From positions 86,677-150,676 of the forward strand of contig JBGULC010000010.1 of the NCBI GenBank assembly GCA_045114775.1: DNA of 64,000 nucleotides. The letters are read 5' to 3'. This DNA is from UBA3792 sp045114775. GTDB taxonomy: Bacteria; Bacillota; Clostridia; Christensenellales; CAG-138. The notes beneath the pieces were generated by a model, which saw only the letters and a list, made by a program, of their open reading frames with translations, made no database searches and was not told the DNA's origin. This document shows positions 25,527 to 33,534 of this stretch, piece after piece. The position numbers and the translations under genes were made by a program. The stretch's first letter is position 1. Every line of letters starts with the position of its first letter.

Positions 25527-26216
25527 ATGAAAATTCTGGTTTTGAACGGCAGCCCCAAGGGAGAAAAGAGCGATACGCTGCATATCACGCGCGCGTTTTT
25601 AGACGGCATGCAGTCCGCGGCGCCGCAGGACGTGACGCTGGTGCACGTCAACGAACGGAACATCGCCTTCTGCACCGGCTGCTTCGTCTGCAAAAAGAAC
25701 GGCGGCGTCTGCGTGCTGGACGACGACATGAAAGCGATCCTGGATGCGATCCTTACAAGCGATCTTCTGATCTTCAGCTTCCCGCTGTATTCCTACGGCA
25801 TGCCGGGCGCGCTGAAAAACGTGATCGACCGCATGATGCCGCTGTCCTCGTGGAACATGGTGAAAAATGCCGAGGGCAAGTACGGACATCGGATGCAGTA
25901 CGACGTCGACAAGCTGCATTATATGATGATCTGCGGCTGCGGCTTCCCGAACTCCAAGCACAACTTCGAGGGCGCGGTGCGGCAGTTTACGCTGAAATTC
26001 CCGGAGCGCAGCACCGTCGTCACGGTCCCCGAAAGCCCGATGTTCAACATCCCGCAGGCAGCGCAGTTCGTCGCTCCGCGTCTATTGGCGCTGAAGGCCG
26101 CCGGCGCGGAATATGCCTCGACCGGCGCCCTGTCGCCGGAGACCCTGCAGACCATCTGCTCGCCGATGATCCCCGAGGAGATCTACGCCCAGTTTGCCAA
26201 CGGCGAACGGCGCTGA
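25527..26216 (+). CDS. NAD(P)H-dependent FMN reductase / flavodoxin-like oxidoreductase
   Basis: A 229-residue flavoprotein of the NADPH-dependent FMN reductase family. The start MKILVLNGSPKGEKSDT holds the FMN phosphate loop NGSPK, followed by CTGCFVCKKNGGVCVLDDDM (the CxxCxxC pattern of the iron-sulfur-flavoprotein-like branch) and FSFPLYSYGMPGALKNVIDR. The cysteine pattern is found in proteins that bind an iron-sulfur cluster or act in disulfide chemistry; cluster binding here is not proven. An AAAGGAG site supports the start. It is transcribed alone and ends in a good terminator. Confidence 0.85.
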   Translation: MKILVLNGSPKGEKSDTLHITRAFLDGMQSAAPQDVTLVHVNERNIAFCTGCFVCKKNGGVCVLDDDMKAILDAILTSDLLIFSFPLYSYGMPGALKNVIDRMMPLSSWNMVKNAEGKYGHRMQYDVDKLHYMMICGCGFPNSKHNFEGAVRQFTLKFPERSTVVTVPESPMFNIPQAAQFVAPRLLALKAAGAEYASTGALSPETLQTICSPMIPEEIYAQFANGERR

Positions 26217-26287
26217 ATCCGATCGGTACGCTCTGCCGACGCATTCGTGAATGCGTCCCGAACCGGAAACGAACACGGACCGATACG

Positions 26288-26315
26288 AAAGCCGCACTTC
26301 CCGGTGCGGCTTTTT
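26288..26315. terminator. Bidirectional terminator
   Basis: AAAGCCGCAC-TTCCCG-GTGCGGCTTTTT, a perfect ten-pair stem, separates the convergent flavodoxin-like gene and the GT8-PlsC fusion gene. Confidence 0.9.
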
Positions 26316-26319
26316 GTAT

Positions 26320-28125
26320 TCATGCGCGAACGATTTTCCTTTCTCTTTCGGCGGTCTCAGACGCCTGTTCGATCGTATAGACGAGCGGCTGCTGGTATTC
26401 GCGCTCGTAGATCTCCTTCCAGATCGCGTAGTTTTTGTTCTTCAGATCCTCGACCTGCTTCTTATAGCTGAGGGAAGGATCGGGATAGAGCGGCTCCGAA
26501 ATATGCACCGTGTATTCCTGCACGGGGAAACCGCCCTCGCCGGGGATGTCGGTGTCCTTCATCGTGATGAAGCACGGCAGCACCGGCACGTTGTTCTTCG
26601 CGGCGAAGGTGAACGCGCCGTCCTTCAGGGGCTTCGGCTTCCGGTAGTTCCACCACATGCTCTGCTCTGGGTAGATCAGCACGAAATGTCCCTCCTTTAA
26701 GAGCGTGTTCGTGGCCTCCATGAATTTCTTCATCGTGCGGATGTCGCTCGAAAGCGGCAGCGTGTTGCAGTGCCGCATCAGAAAGCCGTAGAAGCCGGGG
26801 AAGGAGGTATAGTTGCCCTCGCGGATCACGCGGAAGAACGTGCGGTCCGGCTGCTGCGCGGCCTCGTAAACGAGCTGGATCGCAAAGCTGTCGAACGCGT
26901 GAAAGTGGTTGCAGGTGATGACCGCGCCGGAATCGAGCGCCTTGAAGTGCTCGAGTCCGCGCATCTCCCTGATGATGAACTGCCGGTTCGCGATCAGCCG
27001 GTCGACAAGCACATGCGCGGAGCGGAACGCGAGCTTCGTCTTGAGCTTTTCGATCTTTCCGCGGCGCAGGTAATCGATGTCCTCGGGAAGCAAGGGCTTA
27101 CTCGGCGGATCCTCCTCGACGTCCTCCGAAAATCTTCCCGCCCGCTCGTATTCCGCGATCTTTTTGACGATCGCCACGCGGTCCGCCGCGCGCTTTTCGC
27201 GGTTCAGACGGTTCAGATAGTTGTCCTCGCTGTTCGCTTCGCGCTTTGCGAGCGTCAGAAGCCGCTCGTAGCTCAGCATGTCGCGCTTGCGCTCCTCGGC
27301 GGAATATGCGTCGCGCTCCCGAAGAAGCGTTTCGTACACCGGCGTTTCGGCGGCGTAGCGGAAATAGAGTTCGCCGCACGGGCATTCGGGATAGTGCCAC
27401 GGCTTGTTGAACATGATGAAGTGCAGCACGCGCGCCTCTTCGACGGGGTATGGGATCTCGCCGAACACCTCGGTGTTCCAGCGCTGATCGAGAAACAGCA
27501 CGCGGTCCTTCGCGATGAGGTTCAGATAGTCTTCGTCCTGCGTCACGACGAAATCATATTCGCCGAGCACGTTGAGAAAGCGGTACAGCAGCAGGTGCGA
27601 CCGGAACGCCTCGCAGTTTATGAGCAGCAAGCCCGCGTTGAAGTAGTTTTGACGCGAAACACCGACGCATTTTTCCACATAATCGCCGTACTCCTCGACC
27701 TGGATCATCGCCTGCTCATGGCATGCGCCGAGGTAGTTGTCCTTGAGATCGGTCTCGAAAAGCTCGCCGATATCGCCCTGCACGATCGTGTCCGCGTCGA
27801 TGTAGATCGCCTTTTGGTATTCCGGATGCATATCCGCAATGAACAGACGGAAATAGGTCGTCTTGGAATAATAGTCGCGCAGCGGGAGCTTGTGCGCGAT
27901 CGAGTGCAGGTATTCGGAAACGTCCTCGAAAAGGATCTCGGCGTTCGGCCTGCGTTCCGAAAGCACCGTTTCCTGCGCCGCCGCGGAGATATCCGTGTGC
28001 AGGATGTACACGCGATAGCTGCGGTCCGGGGACGCGTTTTCGAGCAGGGAGTGCAGCGAAACGAGGCAGTACTTCAAAAATCGCTCGTCGCAGGCGTAGA
28101 AGATGGGGATGATCGGTTCTTGCAT
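26320..28125 (-). CDS. Fused family 8 glycosyltransferase and PlsC-type acyltransferase
   Basis: A 601-residue two-domain protein. Residues 1-270 are a GT8 glycosyltransferase (FYACDERFLKYCLVSLHSLL, then KAIYIDADTIVQGDI with the metal-binding DxD, and NYFNAGLLLINCEAF). Residues about 385-580 are a lysophosphatidate-type acyltransferase with ITCNHFHAFDSF (NHxxxxD) and VLIYPEQSMWW in place of the EGxR block. A charged, probably helical linker (about 280-380) joins them. It may build a glycosylated, acylated surface lipid or polymer; substrate unknown. It starts one base after the next GT8 gene's stop and belongs to a three-gene operon of the same two activities. Confidence 0.87.
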   Translation of the reverse strand: MQEPIIPIFYACDERFLKYCLVSLHSLLENASPDRSYRVYILHTDISAAAQETVLSERRPNAEILFEDVSEYLHSIAHKLPLRDYYSKTTYFRLFIADMHPEYQKAIYIDADTIVQGDIGELFETDLKDNYLGACHEQAMIQVEEYGDYVEKCVGVSRQNYFNAGLLLINCEAFRSHLLLYRFLNVLGEYDFVVTQDEDYLNLIAKDRVLFLDQRWNTEVFGEIPYPVEEARVLHFIMFNKPWHYPECPCGELYFRYAAETPVYETLLRERDAYSAEERKRDMLSYERLLTLAKREANSEDNYLNRLNREKRAADRVAIVKKIAEYERAGRFSEDVEEDPPSKPLLPEDIDYLRRGKIEKLKTKLAFRSAHVLVDRLIANRQFIIREMRGLEHFKALDSGAVITCNHFHAFDSFAIQLVYEAAQQPDRTFFRVIREGNYTSFPGFYGFLMRHCNTLPLSSDIRTMKKFMEATNTLLKEGHFVLIYPEQSMWWNYRKPKPLKDGAFTFAAKNNVPVLPCFITMKDTDIPGEGGFPVQEYTVHISEPLYPDPSLSYKKQVEDLKNKNYAIWKEIYEREYQQPLVYTIEQASETAERERKIVRA

Positions 28126-28126
28126 G

Positions 28127-28954
28127 TCAGTTTACCTCACATTCGGATTTGATGTTCTGATAGAGTTCGTAAATATCGTCAAACTGCCGGTAGCGGAAGA
28201 TCCTGTGGACCTTGTCGATCTGCCATTGCTTGATGTTCTCGGTGTGCGGATAGGGAAGGTAAAACAGCCTTTTGCTGAAATGCCGCACGACCGTGTGTTT
28301 GTGCAGGAATTTCTGGTCGTTGAAACGCTGCGGCAGGACCTTCCGCTTCGACGCGGCGCGGATCAGCGCGCTCTGGTCGGCAAAGACGAGCTTCTTTCGC
28401 TTGATCCAGCCGCGGGCTTTTTCAAAGAGCCCCGTCTCGCGCGCCTTCTGCATATTGAACAGCAGCACGCCCGCGTTGATGTAGCGCGGATGGATCAGAT
28501 ACTTGCCGTAATGGTCCGGCGCGGCGGCGAACTCGTAACGGGACACGTCGATGTCATACAAAAGATGCACGTCGCGATTGAACAGGATATCCGCGTCGAG
28601 ATACAGAAGCTTATCGGGGATCTCCGGCACAAGATCGGCAAAGAGCCGGATCAGCGTGTAGGGCGAGCAGTACGCGCCCTCGTTCGGACAGCCGGAGAAG
28701 TGCGTCCGGTAAAGATCGCCGACGTCGATCACGGTCACGTCGTTCTCGGGATGGAACGAACGGATCGCCTTCCGGAACGCCTCCGTCTGCGCGGAGGAAA
28801 GCGGAACATATTTTTCCTTCACTTCGGACAGGTCCATCGTGAATACGAAGAACCGGGTCGGCTCCAAAGAATCGGTCCGCATCAGGATCGAAAGCGCCGC
28901 CGTCAGCATGCCGTCGAACACGCCCGCGTTGCCGCAAAACAGGATATTAACCAT
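28127..28954 (-). CDS. Family 8 glycosyltransferase
   Basis: A 275-residue GT8 enzyme (retaining, nucleotide-sugar dependent). It begins MVNILFCGNAGVFDGMLTAALSI, and the acceptor/metal motif is KLLYLDADILFNRDVHLLYD (DAD at about 118-120), followed by YINAGVLLFNMQKAR. Normal length without a membrane anchor. It overlaps the upstream acyltransferase gene by eight bases and is followed almost directly by the GT8-PlsC fusion, so the three act in one pathway, probably decorating a cell-envelope glycolipid. Donor and acceptor cannot be read from sequence. Confidence 0.88.
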   Translation of the reverse strand: MVNILFCGNAGVFDGMLTAALSILMRTDSLEPTRFFVFTMDLSEVKEKYVPLSSAQTEAFRKAIRSFHPENDVTVIDVGDLYRTHFSGCPNEGAYCSPYTLIRLFADLVPEIPDKLLYLDADILFNRDVHLLYDIDVSRYEFAAAPDHYGKYLIHPRYINAGVLLFNMQKARETGLFEKARGWIKRKKLVFADQSALIRAASKRKVLPQRFNDQKFLHKHTVVRHFSKRLFYLPYPHTENIKQWQIDKVHRIFRYRQFDDIYELYQNIKSECEVN

Positions 28955-29732
28955 CGTTGACCTCTTTTCTGACGTAGCGGATCACCTCGACGTCGGAATG
29001 CGCGGCAAGCTCCGTCATGCGCGAAAAGACCGCGTCGCGCAGCGCTTTTTTCTTCGCCTTCGGCTCGCCCTCCTCCGGCGGAAAGAACGGCCCGTCGAGG
29101 TAGGTGATCATCTTCGGGCGTTTCCGAAACCTGCTCTTACGGTACGTGTTCACGAAGCAGAACGCCGGAACGCCGCATTCGACCGGATAGGCAAACGACG
29201 TGTCGGGAAACGGGCGGATCTTCGTATAGTACGGCCAGATGTGCGCCTCGGGGTAGATCACGACCGGATGCCCCTCCGCGATCCGGTTTTTGATCGCCGC
29301 GAGAAAATTCCGGTACGCCTTGATCCCGTCCGGCAGCGGCAGCCCGCCCAGAGCCGGCGTCCACCTGCCCAGCACCGGCACCGCAAGGTTGTTCGGATGC
29401 ACGATCACGTACGTGCTCTTCGGCCACGACAGCCGCGTTTGCAAAAGCGCGTCGCCGAGCGGTTGCGTGTGGTTGCCGTAGAGGAAGCAGCCGGTTTTGC
29501 GAAATGGCTTCAGCTTTTCCTTTCCGACGATCCTCTGCCGGAAGATCACGCGTCCGTAAAAGACGACGACCGGATACATCACGATGCGGTAGAGGAAGAA
29601 GCGCATGAAGCGTTTAACGGGCGATCTTCGCTCGTAATCGTACGAGGCGTCGATCTTCGGCGGCGTCGTCTGAAACGTCGAGAACTCGTCATGCAGCTCG
29701 TCGGAGTAATAAATGACCTTTCGTTTATCCAT
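28947..29732 (-). CDS. PlsC-family acyltransferase
   Basis: A 261-residue lysophospholipid-type acyltransferase. It has a membrane segment (about 40-60, FFLYRIVMYPVVVFYGRVIF), the catalytic NHTQPLGD (NHxxxxD) and VVIYPEAHIWPYYTKIRPF, which matches the PEAHIWP variant of the acyltransferase block in clostridial relatives. The start MDKRKVIYYSDELH was preferred over an upstream in-frame Met because family resemblance begins there, though its ribosome binding site (AAGGAAAGGG) is distant. It is the first gene of the GT8/PlsC operon. Confidence 0.82.
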   Translation of the reverse strand: MDKRKVIYYSDELHDEFSTFQTTPPKIDASYDYERRSPVKRFMRFFLYRIVMYPVVVFYGRVIFRQRIVGKEKLKPFRKTGCFLYGNHTQPLGDALLQTRLSWPKSTYVIVHPNNLAVPVLGRWTPALGGLPLPDGIKAYRNFLAAIKNRIAEGHPVVIYPEAHIWPYYTKIRPFPDTSFAYPVECGVPAFCFVNTYRKSRFRKRPKMITYLDGPFFPPEEGEPKAKKKALRDAVFSRMTELAAHSDVEVIRYVRKEVNDG

Positions 29733-29887
29733 GCGAAGGCGCGTCCCTTTCCTTTCATACCGATCAACGCCTGACCCATGCGCATCGGGCGGCGTCTTCT
29801 CCGCCGAATGCACACATTTTAGACGCGGATCGGTATCAGAAACACGATCGCGGCGCCGGAAAAACCGCGCGCCGCTCGTCTGGGCCG

Positions 29888-29917
29888 ATTATACGCGCAA
29901 ATCGCGCCCGCAGTCAA
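29888..29917 (-). promoter_or_regulatory. Promoter of the GT8/PlsC operon
   Basis: Minus strand TTGACT (29917-29912), 18-base spacer, TATAAT (29893-29888). It would give a leader of about 150 bases before the ATG at 29732. Confidence 0.65.
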
Positions 29918-30439
29918 TCTACTTCCGCCTTCCGCCCTTCTACCGGGAAAAAACCGTCCGGTAGAGTCCGAAAGAGACTTCTCTACCGAGAGTAGAATCG
30001 CAGAAAAACAGGGCCTTTTACAGCATCGACGGATGTCCTGCGGCAGCCACGCCCGTTTACATTTCCTTTCTCTCCGACTTTGTTCTTCTTGCGGATGTTT
30101 GCTCATGATACGGTTTTCATATTGGAAAAGGTATCGTCAACTCCCATGACAAAAAAAGCCCCCCGATTCGATCATTAAGGGAAGGGCAACACTATGCGGT
30201 TTTAACGATATGGAAAAATGCAATCGCCTTGCAGTCAGCGCACCATAAAACGGAAGTCCGACACGATACGGCGTCTTTTCTGATTGCATAATCAGAGGAA
30301 AAAACGCAGGCGACACAGCCATGCGGGCTGTGTAAATGCACTGCGTCCCGACCATAAACTGCGCCGCAGGCGCGCACCGCAAGCGATTGGTAGCGCAGCG
30401 GAGGCGCCGCGAGGGCGTTTACAACCGAGCATGGCGACG

Positions 30440-30640
30440 CGCGATCAAACGCGCGACGGCTCCTCTGTAACGAAGCGCAGCGAAGTGGACAGACGAGCCG
30501 AGCGTGACCATGGTACGCGCGATGGTACGCGCGGGAAGCGCGCGATCTACCGCCGTAATGAAGCGAAGCGAAATGGAGCTTGTGGAAGCGCGCAACGGCA
30601 CCTATGTAACGGAGCAAAGCGGAGTGGATGCGGAACAAAG
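30440..30640. repeat. Degenerate intergenic repeats (GTAAYGAAGCGNAGCGAARTGGA type)
   Basis: Three imperfect copies of one motif lie at about 30467-30490, 30556-30579 and 30607-30629: TAACGAAGCGCAGCGAAGTG, TAATGAAGCGAAGCGAAATG, TAACGGAGCAAAGCGGAGTG. A fourth, decayed copy (TAACAAAGCGCAACAGAATG) is at about 36949-36968. Open frames across them on either strand are rich in Arg/Ser/Ala and have no ribosome binding site, so I take the 29990-30700 interval as non-coding repeat DNA. Confidence 0.6.
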
Positions 30641-30958
30641 CGCAGCGGTGACTTGTTTATGCACAAAAAAGTCGCCGCAAGCCAAGTGAAGCTTGCTATT
30701 CCCATATAATAAAGTATCCTACTTCTTCCCTAATGAAGGATATAAGTTTAACCGGGAAAGAATAACGGAAATCCTGATTTCGACCAAACCACTTGATTGA
30801 CAAGGAGTTTACAGCCGATCCATGCGATCGGCTTATTCTTTACCCTAGAACGGAAAGAAGGTGACACACGGAGAGTGAAGAAAGAGGAACGGGAAACGAT
30901 CACAAAGCCGATGATGTCGTTTATAGGTGACAACATACGGTATCTCACGCACAGTATC

Positions 30959-30987
30959 TTGAAAATGAGTGCAAAAGCGGGTATAAT
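30959..30987 (+). promoter_or_regulatory. Orphan promoter before a truncated gene
   Basis: TTGAAA (30959-30964), a 17-base spacer and TATAAT (30982-30987) lie 40 bases before an AAAAGGAG site and the ATG at 31028. The gene it served has been lost. Confidence 0.7.
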
Positions 30988-31027
30988 ATATTTGAAATCA
31001 GAATGCTTACAGCGGAAAAGGAGAAAC

Positions 31028-31045
31028 ATGAAAAAGATAATTACT
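31028..31045 (+). pseudogene. 5' stump of a secreted-protein gene
   Basis: After a good AAAAGGAGAAAC site the reading starts MKKIITALVS, a typical signal-peptide beginning, and then runs within about 20 codons into DNA that codes on the other strand. Only the first codons of the original gene remain; the rest was removed by the rearrangement described at 31046. Confidence 0.6.
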
Positions 31046-31118
31046 GCCTTAGTTTCTCAAAGTTTCCTGTGGCATAACACTCCTGAACAATTTTGGCGGC
31101 AATTAGTTGCTTATCCAT
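31046..31118 (-). pseudogene. 5' stump of a second gene, head to head with the first
   Basis: From an ATG at 31118 with a GAAAGAAGAGG site the minus strand reads MDKQLIAAKIVQECYATGNF and a few more codons, then stops where the signal-peptide stump begins. It looks like the N-terminus of a small soluble protein, possibly of the SnoaL/NTF2-like type, but that is a guess. Confidence 0.5.
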
Positions 31119-31280
31119 TATGATGCCTCTTCTTTCGTTGTCTGGTTCTATTATCATTTTTCTTTATGGTCATACCTTACACTTACAATATATATACTCA
31201 CAAAAGGTGTCCAAAAATCTTCCCATCTTTAAACGTCTTTATCCAGGAAATCTTCCATCTATACTATTCTTAGTATAAAG

Positions 31281-31334
31281 AAAAGAAGCTGTATAGATTA
31301 GAGAGATAATCTCTTTCGTCCAGCTCCTTTTTTT
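31281..31334. terminator. Hairpin with T tract
   Basis: GAAGCTG and CAGCTCC arms with an inner AGAGAT/ATCTCT stem, followed by seven T on the plus strand and a T-rich stretch on the minus strand. It ends the zinc-ribbon gene on the minus strand and the lost gene on the plus strand. Confidence 0.6.
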
Positions 31335-31353
31335 GATGAATGTAAATATGCGT

Positions 31354-32736
31354 TTACTTTGCTCTTACCGTTCCAAGAACTTCACTTGTAATATATCCTG
31401 CATCATAAGTCATGCTCACAGATTCGAATGTGGATATATTGTTTGTCTCTGCAGCTTCAAGTTCGAATGCAATGTAGATTTTTGAGCTCATGCCAGATTT
31501 GATTTCGTCGACATCAAATACGTTGGTATATCCGTTTACAGTGTCGTTAAGCGTATATGAGGCATCATCAGTAAGTCTGTTATTGATATAGCCTCTCATA
31601 GAGTATCCAACCATGCTGTAATCGATGGTCGACTCTCCCTGATTTTTCAAAGTATATTTGAATACGGCATATACTTTATCTCCAATGAACATGTTCGTGA
31701 CGGTATAAAATTCAAATCCATCGTAAACGAGTTCGTATTTGCCGCTATAAACGACATCCCCTTCCTTGTTCACAGAAGAAGCATCTTTTGTATCAAGAAC
31801 CGTTTTATATGAAAATTCGTTTGAAACATCTTCAGGTGTTACTTTCCACGAAAGATCATTTGCAAAAACAGTAAGCTCTTGCCATCCTTTATTCACGATA
31901 ACTGCCTTAAGGATCATTGCTTTCCTTCCAGCATCCATTTTGTAAGAAGACATAGATTTATATCCATCAATTCCTACAAGGAAATACGTATCAGGTTTTT
32001 CTGCCTGAATAGAATCTGCATAAGCAGAGATATTATCACTTGAATAGTTCTCTGTTTTCTTTGAGTTATTATATACTTCGACAAAGATATAGAGGACTTC
32101 TTTTCCCTCTGGGATTTCCTCGGAATAATTATTTACAGCTGTTTCAAGCTTGTCGCTTGATCTTACGCCAAGTACGGAAACATAAAAAGACTTATCTTTA
32201 CCAATCTCATTAAGTTTCATTCCTGTTGACTTTGATGATACAGTAAAGAGCTCTTTTTCAGTTTCTTTTATCGGGGTGCTGTAGGTAGTACCCGAACTTG
32301 AGGAAATGCCAGAATTAGATGAGTTTCCAATCGTATCTGTTATTGACTGTGAAATAGATTCATGTTGACTGTAAGACGTCGTGCTTAAACCTCTAGTTTT
32401 TGCTGCGCCAAACGCTGCTACACAAATTATACCGCTAATAATAAGAGCTGCAATCGCAAGACCTTTCTTTTTTCCTTTTGATGTGATAAGGGCTATGATT
32501 GAAAGTATCAAAGCGATGGGGGCTAAAATAACAGTTAAAGACATAATAAACGATGCAATCCCTAATCCAGAATTCTTTTTCTTCACGGGCTGCTGAACAA
32601 CTACTCCCGATTGTTGTATCGGCTTTGATTCTATTTGCGGATTTTGAGGAATTTCTCCAGTAAGAGAATTTCCACAGTTCGGACAAAACTTTAGTTGTTC
32701 GTTGACTTCATTTCCACAATTTGGGCAAAACTTCAT
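31354..32736 (-). CDS. Zinc-ribbon membrane protein with DUF4352-like C-terminus
   Basis: A 460-residue protein. The start MKFCPNCGNEVNEQLKFCPN opens a double zinc ribbon (Cys4, 7, 18 and 21). Residues about 60-110 hold two hydrophobic segments with a KGKKKG turn (DUF4190-like), then a Ser/Thr-rich stretch and two immunoglobulin-like beta domains, the last resembling DUF4352 (VDEIKSGMSSKIYIAFELE). Such proteins sit in the membrane with the ribbon inside and the beta domains outside; function unknown. AT-rich codon use (unlike the first 30 kb) suggests horizontal origin or location at an island edge. The start was chosen over an upstream in-frame Met for the ribbon and an AAGGAAC site. Confidence 0.82.
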   Translation of the reverse strand: MKFCPNCGNEVNEQLKFCPNCGNSLTGEIPQNPQIESKPIQQSGVVVQQPVKKKNSGLGIASFIMSLTVILAPIALILSIIALITSKGKKKGLAIAALIISGIICVAAFGAAKTRGLSTTSYSQHESISQSITDTIGNSSNSGISSSSGTTYSTPIKETEKELFTVSSKSTGMKLNEIGKDKSFYVSVLGVRSSDKLETAVNNYSEEIPEGKEVLYIFVEVYNNSKKTENYSSDNISAYADSIQAEKPDTYFLVGIDGYKSMSSYKMDAGRKAMILKAVIVNKGWQELTVFANDLSWKVTPEDVSNEFSYKTVLDTKDASSVNKEGDVVYSGKYELVYDGFEFYTVTNMFIGDKVYAVFKYTLKNQGESTIDYSMVGYSMRGYINNRLTDDASYTLNDTVNGYTNVFDVDEIKSGMSSKIYIAFELEAAETNNISTFESVSMTYDAGYITSEVLGTVRAK

Positions 32737-32902
32737 TTTATTAGGTTCCTTTCCATGTATATTTTGATAATAAGTGTGTCTTTCCTTAATTCCACACTCA
32801 AATAATACTTTTATAATAATAAAGCTTTTTGTTCTATTTTTCAAGGCATTATATCTGATGCACAATTTATTGTCGATTAATCTTCTTCACAACTATAATG
32901 GA

Positions 32903-33082
32903 ATGTCCGGCAGGACTCGGCAAGGATTGAAAGACCTTGGGTTTGAAATAACGGAAGAAGGGAAGCATTATAAGGTTACCTATTATGGTGATGGAAGATA
33001 CCAGACCACTTACGCTAAAACGCCAAGTGATGTTCGATCCGGAATAAACAGCGCTCAGCAAACGATTAATATTGTTTTTTGA
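32903..33082 (+). pseudogene. Truncated C-terminal domain of a larger protein
   Basis: A 59-codon stretch reads SGRTRQGLKDLGFEITEEGK and ends after a TYYGDGRYQTTYAKTPSDVR segment. I recall this as the end of larger Firmicutes proteins (EEGKHYK..GDGRY..T.AKTPSD..AG.), not as a free protein. No ribosome binding site precedes the internal Met, so it is probably a remnant whose upstream part was replaced by the zinc-ribbon gene. Confidence 0.55.
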
Positions 33083-33141
33083 GCATTAATCGTTAATTTT
33101 CGTAACGCTGACGGTGCTGAAACCCCTATAAAAGCAGAAAT

Positions 33142-33174
33142 CCTGAGCCGAGAGACCCCCGGTTCAGGTTTTTT
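33142..33174 (+). terminator. Intrinsic terminator
   Basis: CCTGAGCCG and CGGTTCAGG arms (nine pairs) followed by TTTTTT, downstream of the truncated domain. Confidence 0.85.
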
Positions 33175-33241
33175 CTCGCAGCCGGATGTGTGGAAATGCC
33201 AAAAACAGCCTATTTTCAAGGATTTTTCAGCATTTTAGGGC

Positions 33242-33281
33242 AAAAATAAAGGCTGCTACTTTTGTTAAAATAGCAGCCTTT
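33242..33281 (-). terminator. Terminator behind the tRNA fragment
   Basis: AAAGGCTGCTA and TAGCAGCCTTT form an 11-pair stem; on the minus strand the stem is followed by ATTTTTG. It directly follows the tRNA 3' end and is probably the native terminator of the tRNA gene. Confidence 0.75.
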
Positions 33282-33284
33282 ATA

Positions 33285-33330
33285 TGGCGTGCCTGACACG
33301 ATTCGAACGTGCGACCTACAGAGTCGGAGG
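33285..33330 (-). tRNA. 3' half of a tRNA (attachment-site fragment, possibly tRNA-Arg)
   Basis: The minus strand reads a complete T arm (GCACG-TTCGAAT-CGTGT, five pairs), a standard AGGTC variable loop, the acceptor 3' strand CAGGCAC, a discriminator G and an encoded CCA. The 3' half of an anticodon stem (TCTGT) and a loop CTCCGAC, which would carry anticodon CCG (Arg), precede it, but the next five bases (CTGCC) do not pair with the stem and no D arm or 5' acceptor strand follows. It is therefore a displaced 3' end, as left at one end of an element integrated into a tRNA gene. The tRNA identity depends on where the crossover fell. Confidence 0.75.
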
Positions 33331-33534
33331 GCAGCGGGGCGGTTTTCAAAAAACCCAGACAATACCTAAAAAAGTGACTATTTTAGGGAAATTTTGGTAT
33401 TCTTTTGTGTCCGCCTTAGTCCATTGTTAACTCATCATTCCGACCGAATTGTGTTACCAAATGTGCTACTTTTTGCTTGCGATAACGTTCACTCGTTTCG
33501 ATAAATTAGCATGTTAGTGCTTGATTACCACGCC
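33331..33534. other. Island-end DNA without a clear gene
   Basis: Between the tRNA fragment and the ATPase gene the minus strand has a stretch reading ETSERYRKQKVAHLVTQFGR and ending NDELTMD-stop (about 33495-33407), preceded by an in-frame stop. It may be the decayed tail of a lost gene, such as an integrase. No other feature is visible. Confidence 0.4.

Noticed and set aside
30284..30709. 141-codon plus-strand frame and the minus-strand frames opposite
   Set aside because: Composition is that of the degenerate repeats, with no ribosome binding site and no protein-like pattern.
30797..31123. 108-codon plus-strand frame
   Set aside because: It runs through a consensus promoter and a separate ribosome binding site and start, so only the stump at 31028 is credible.
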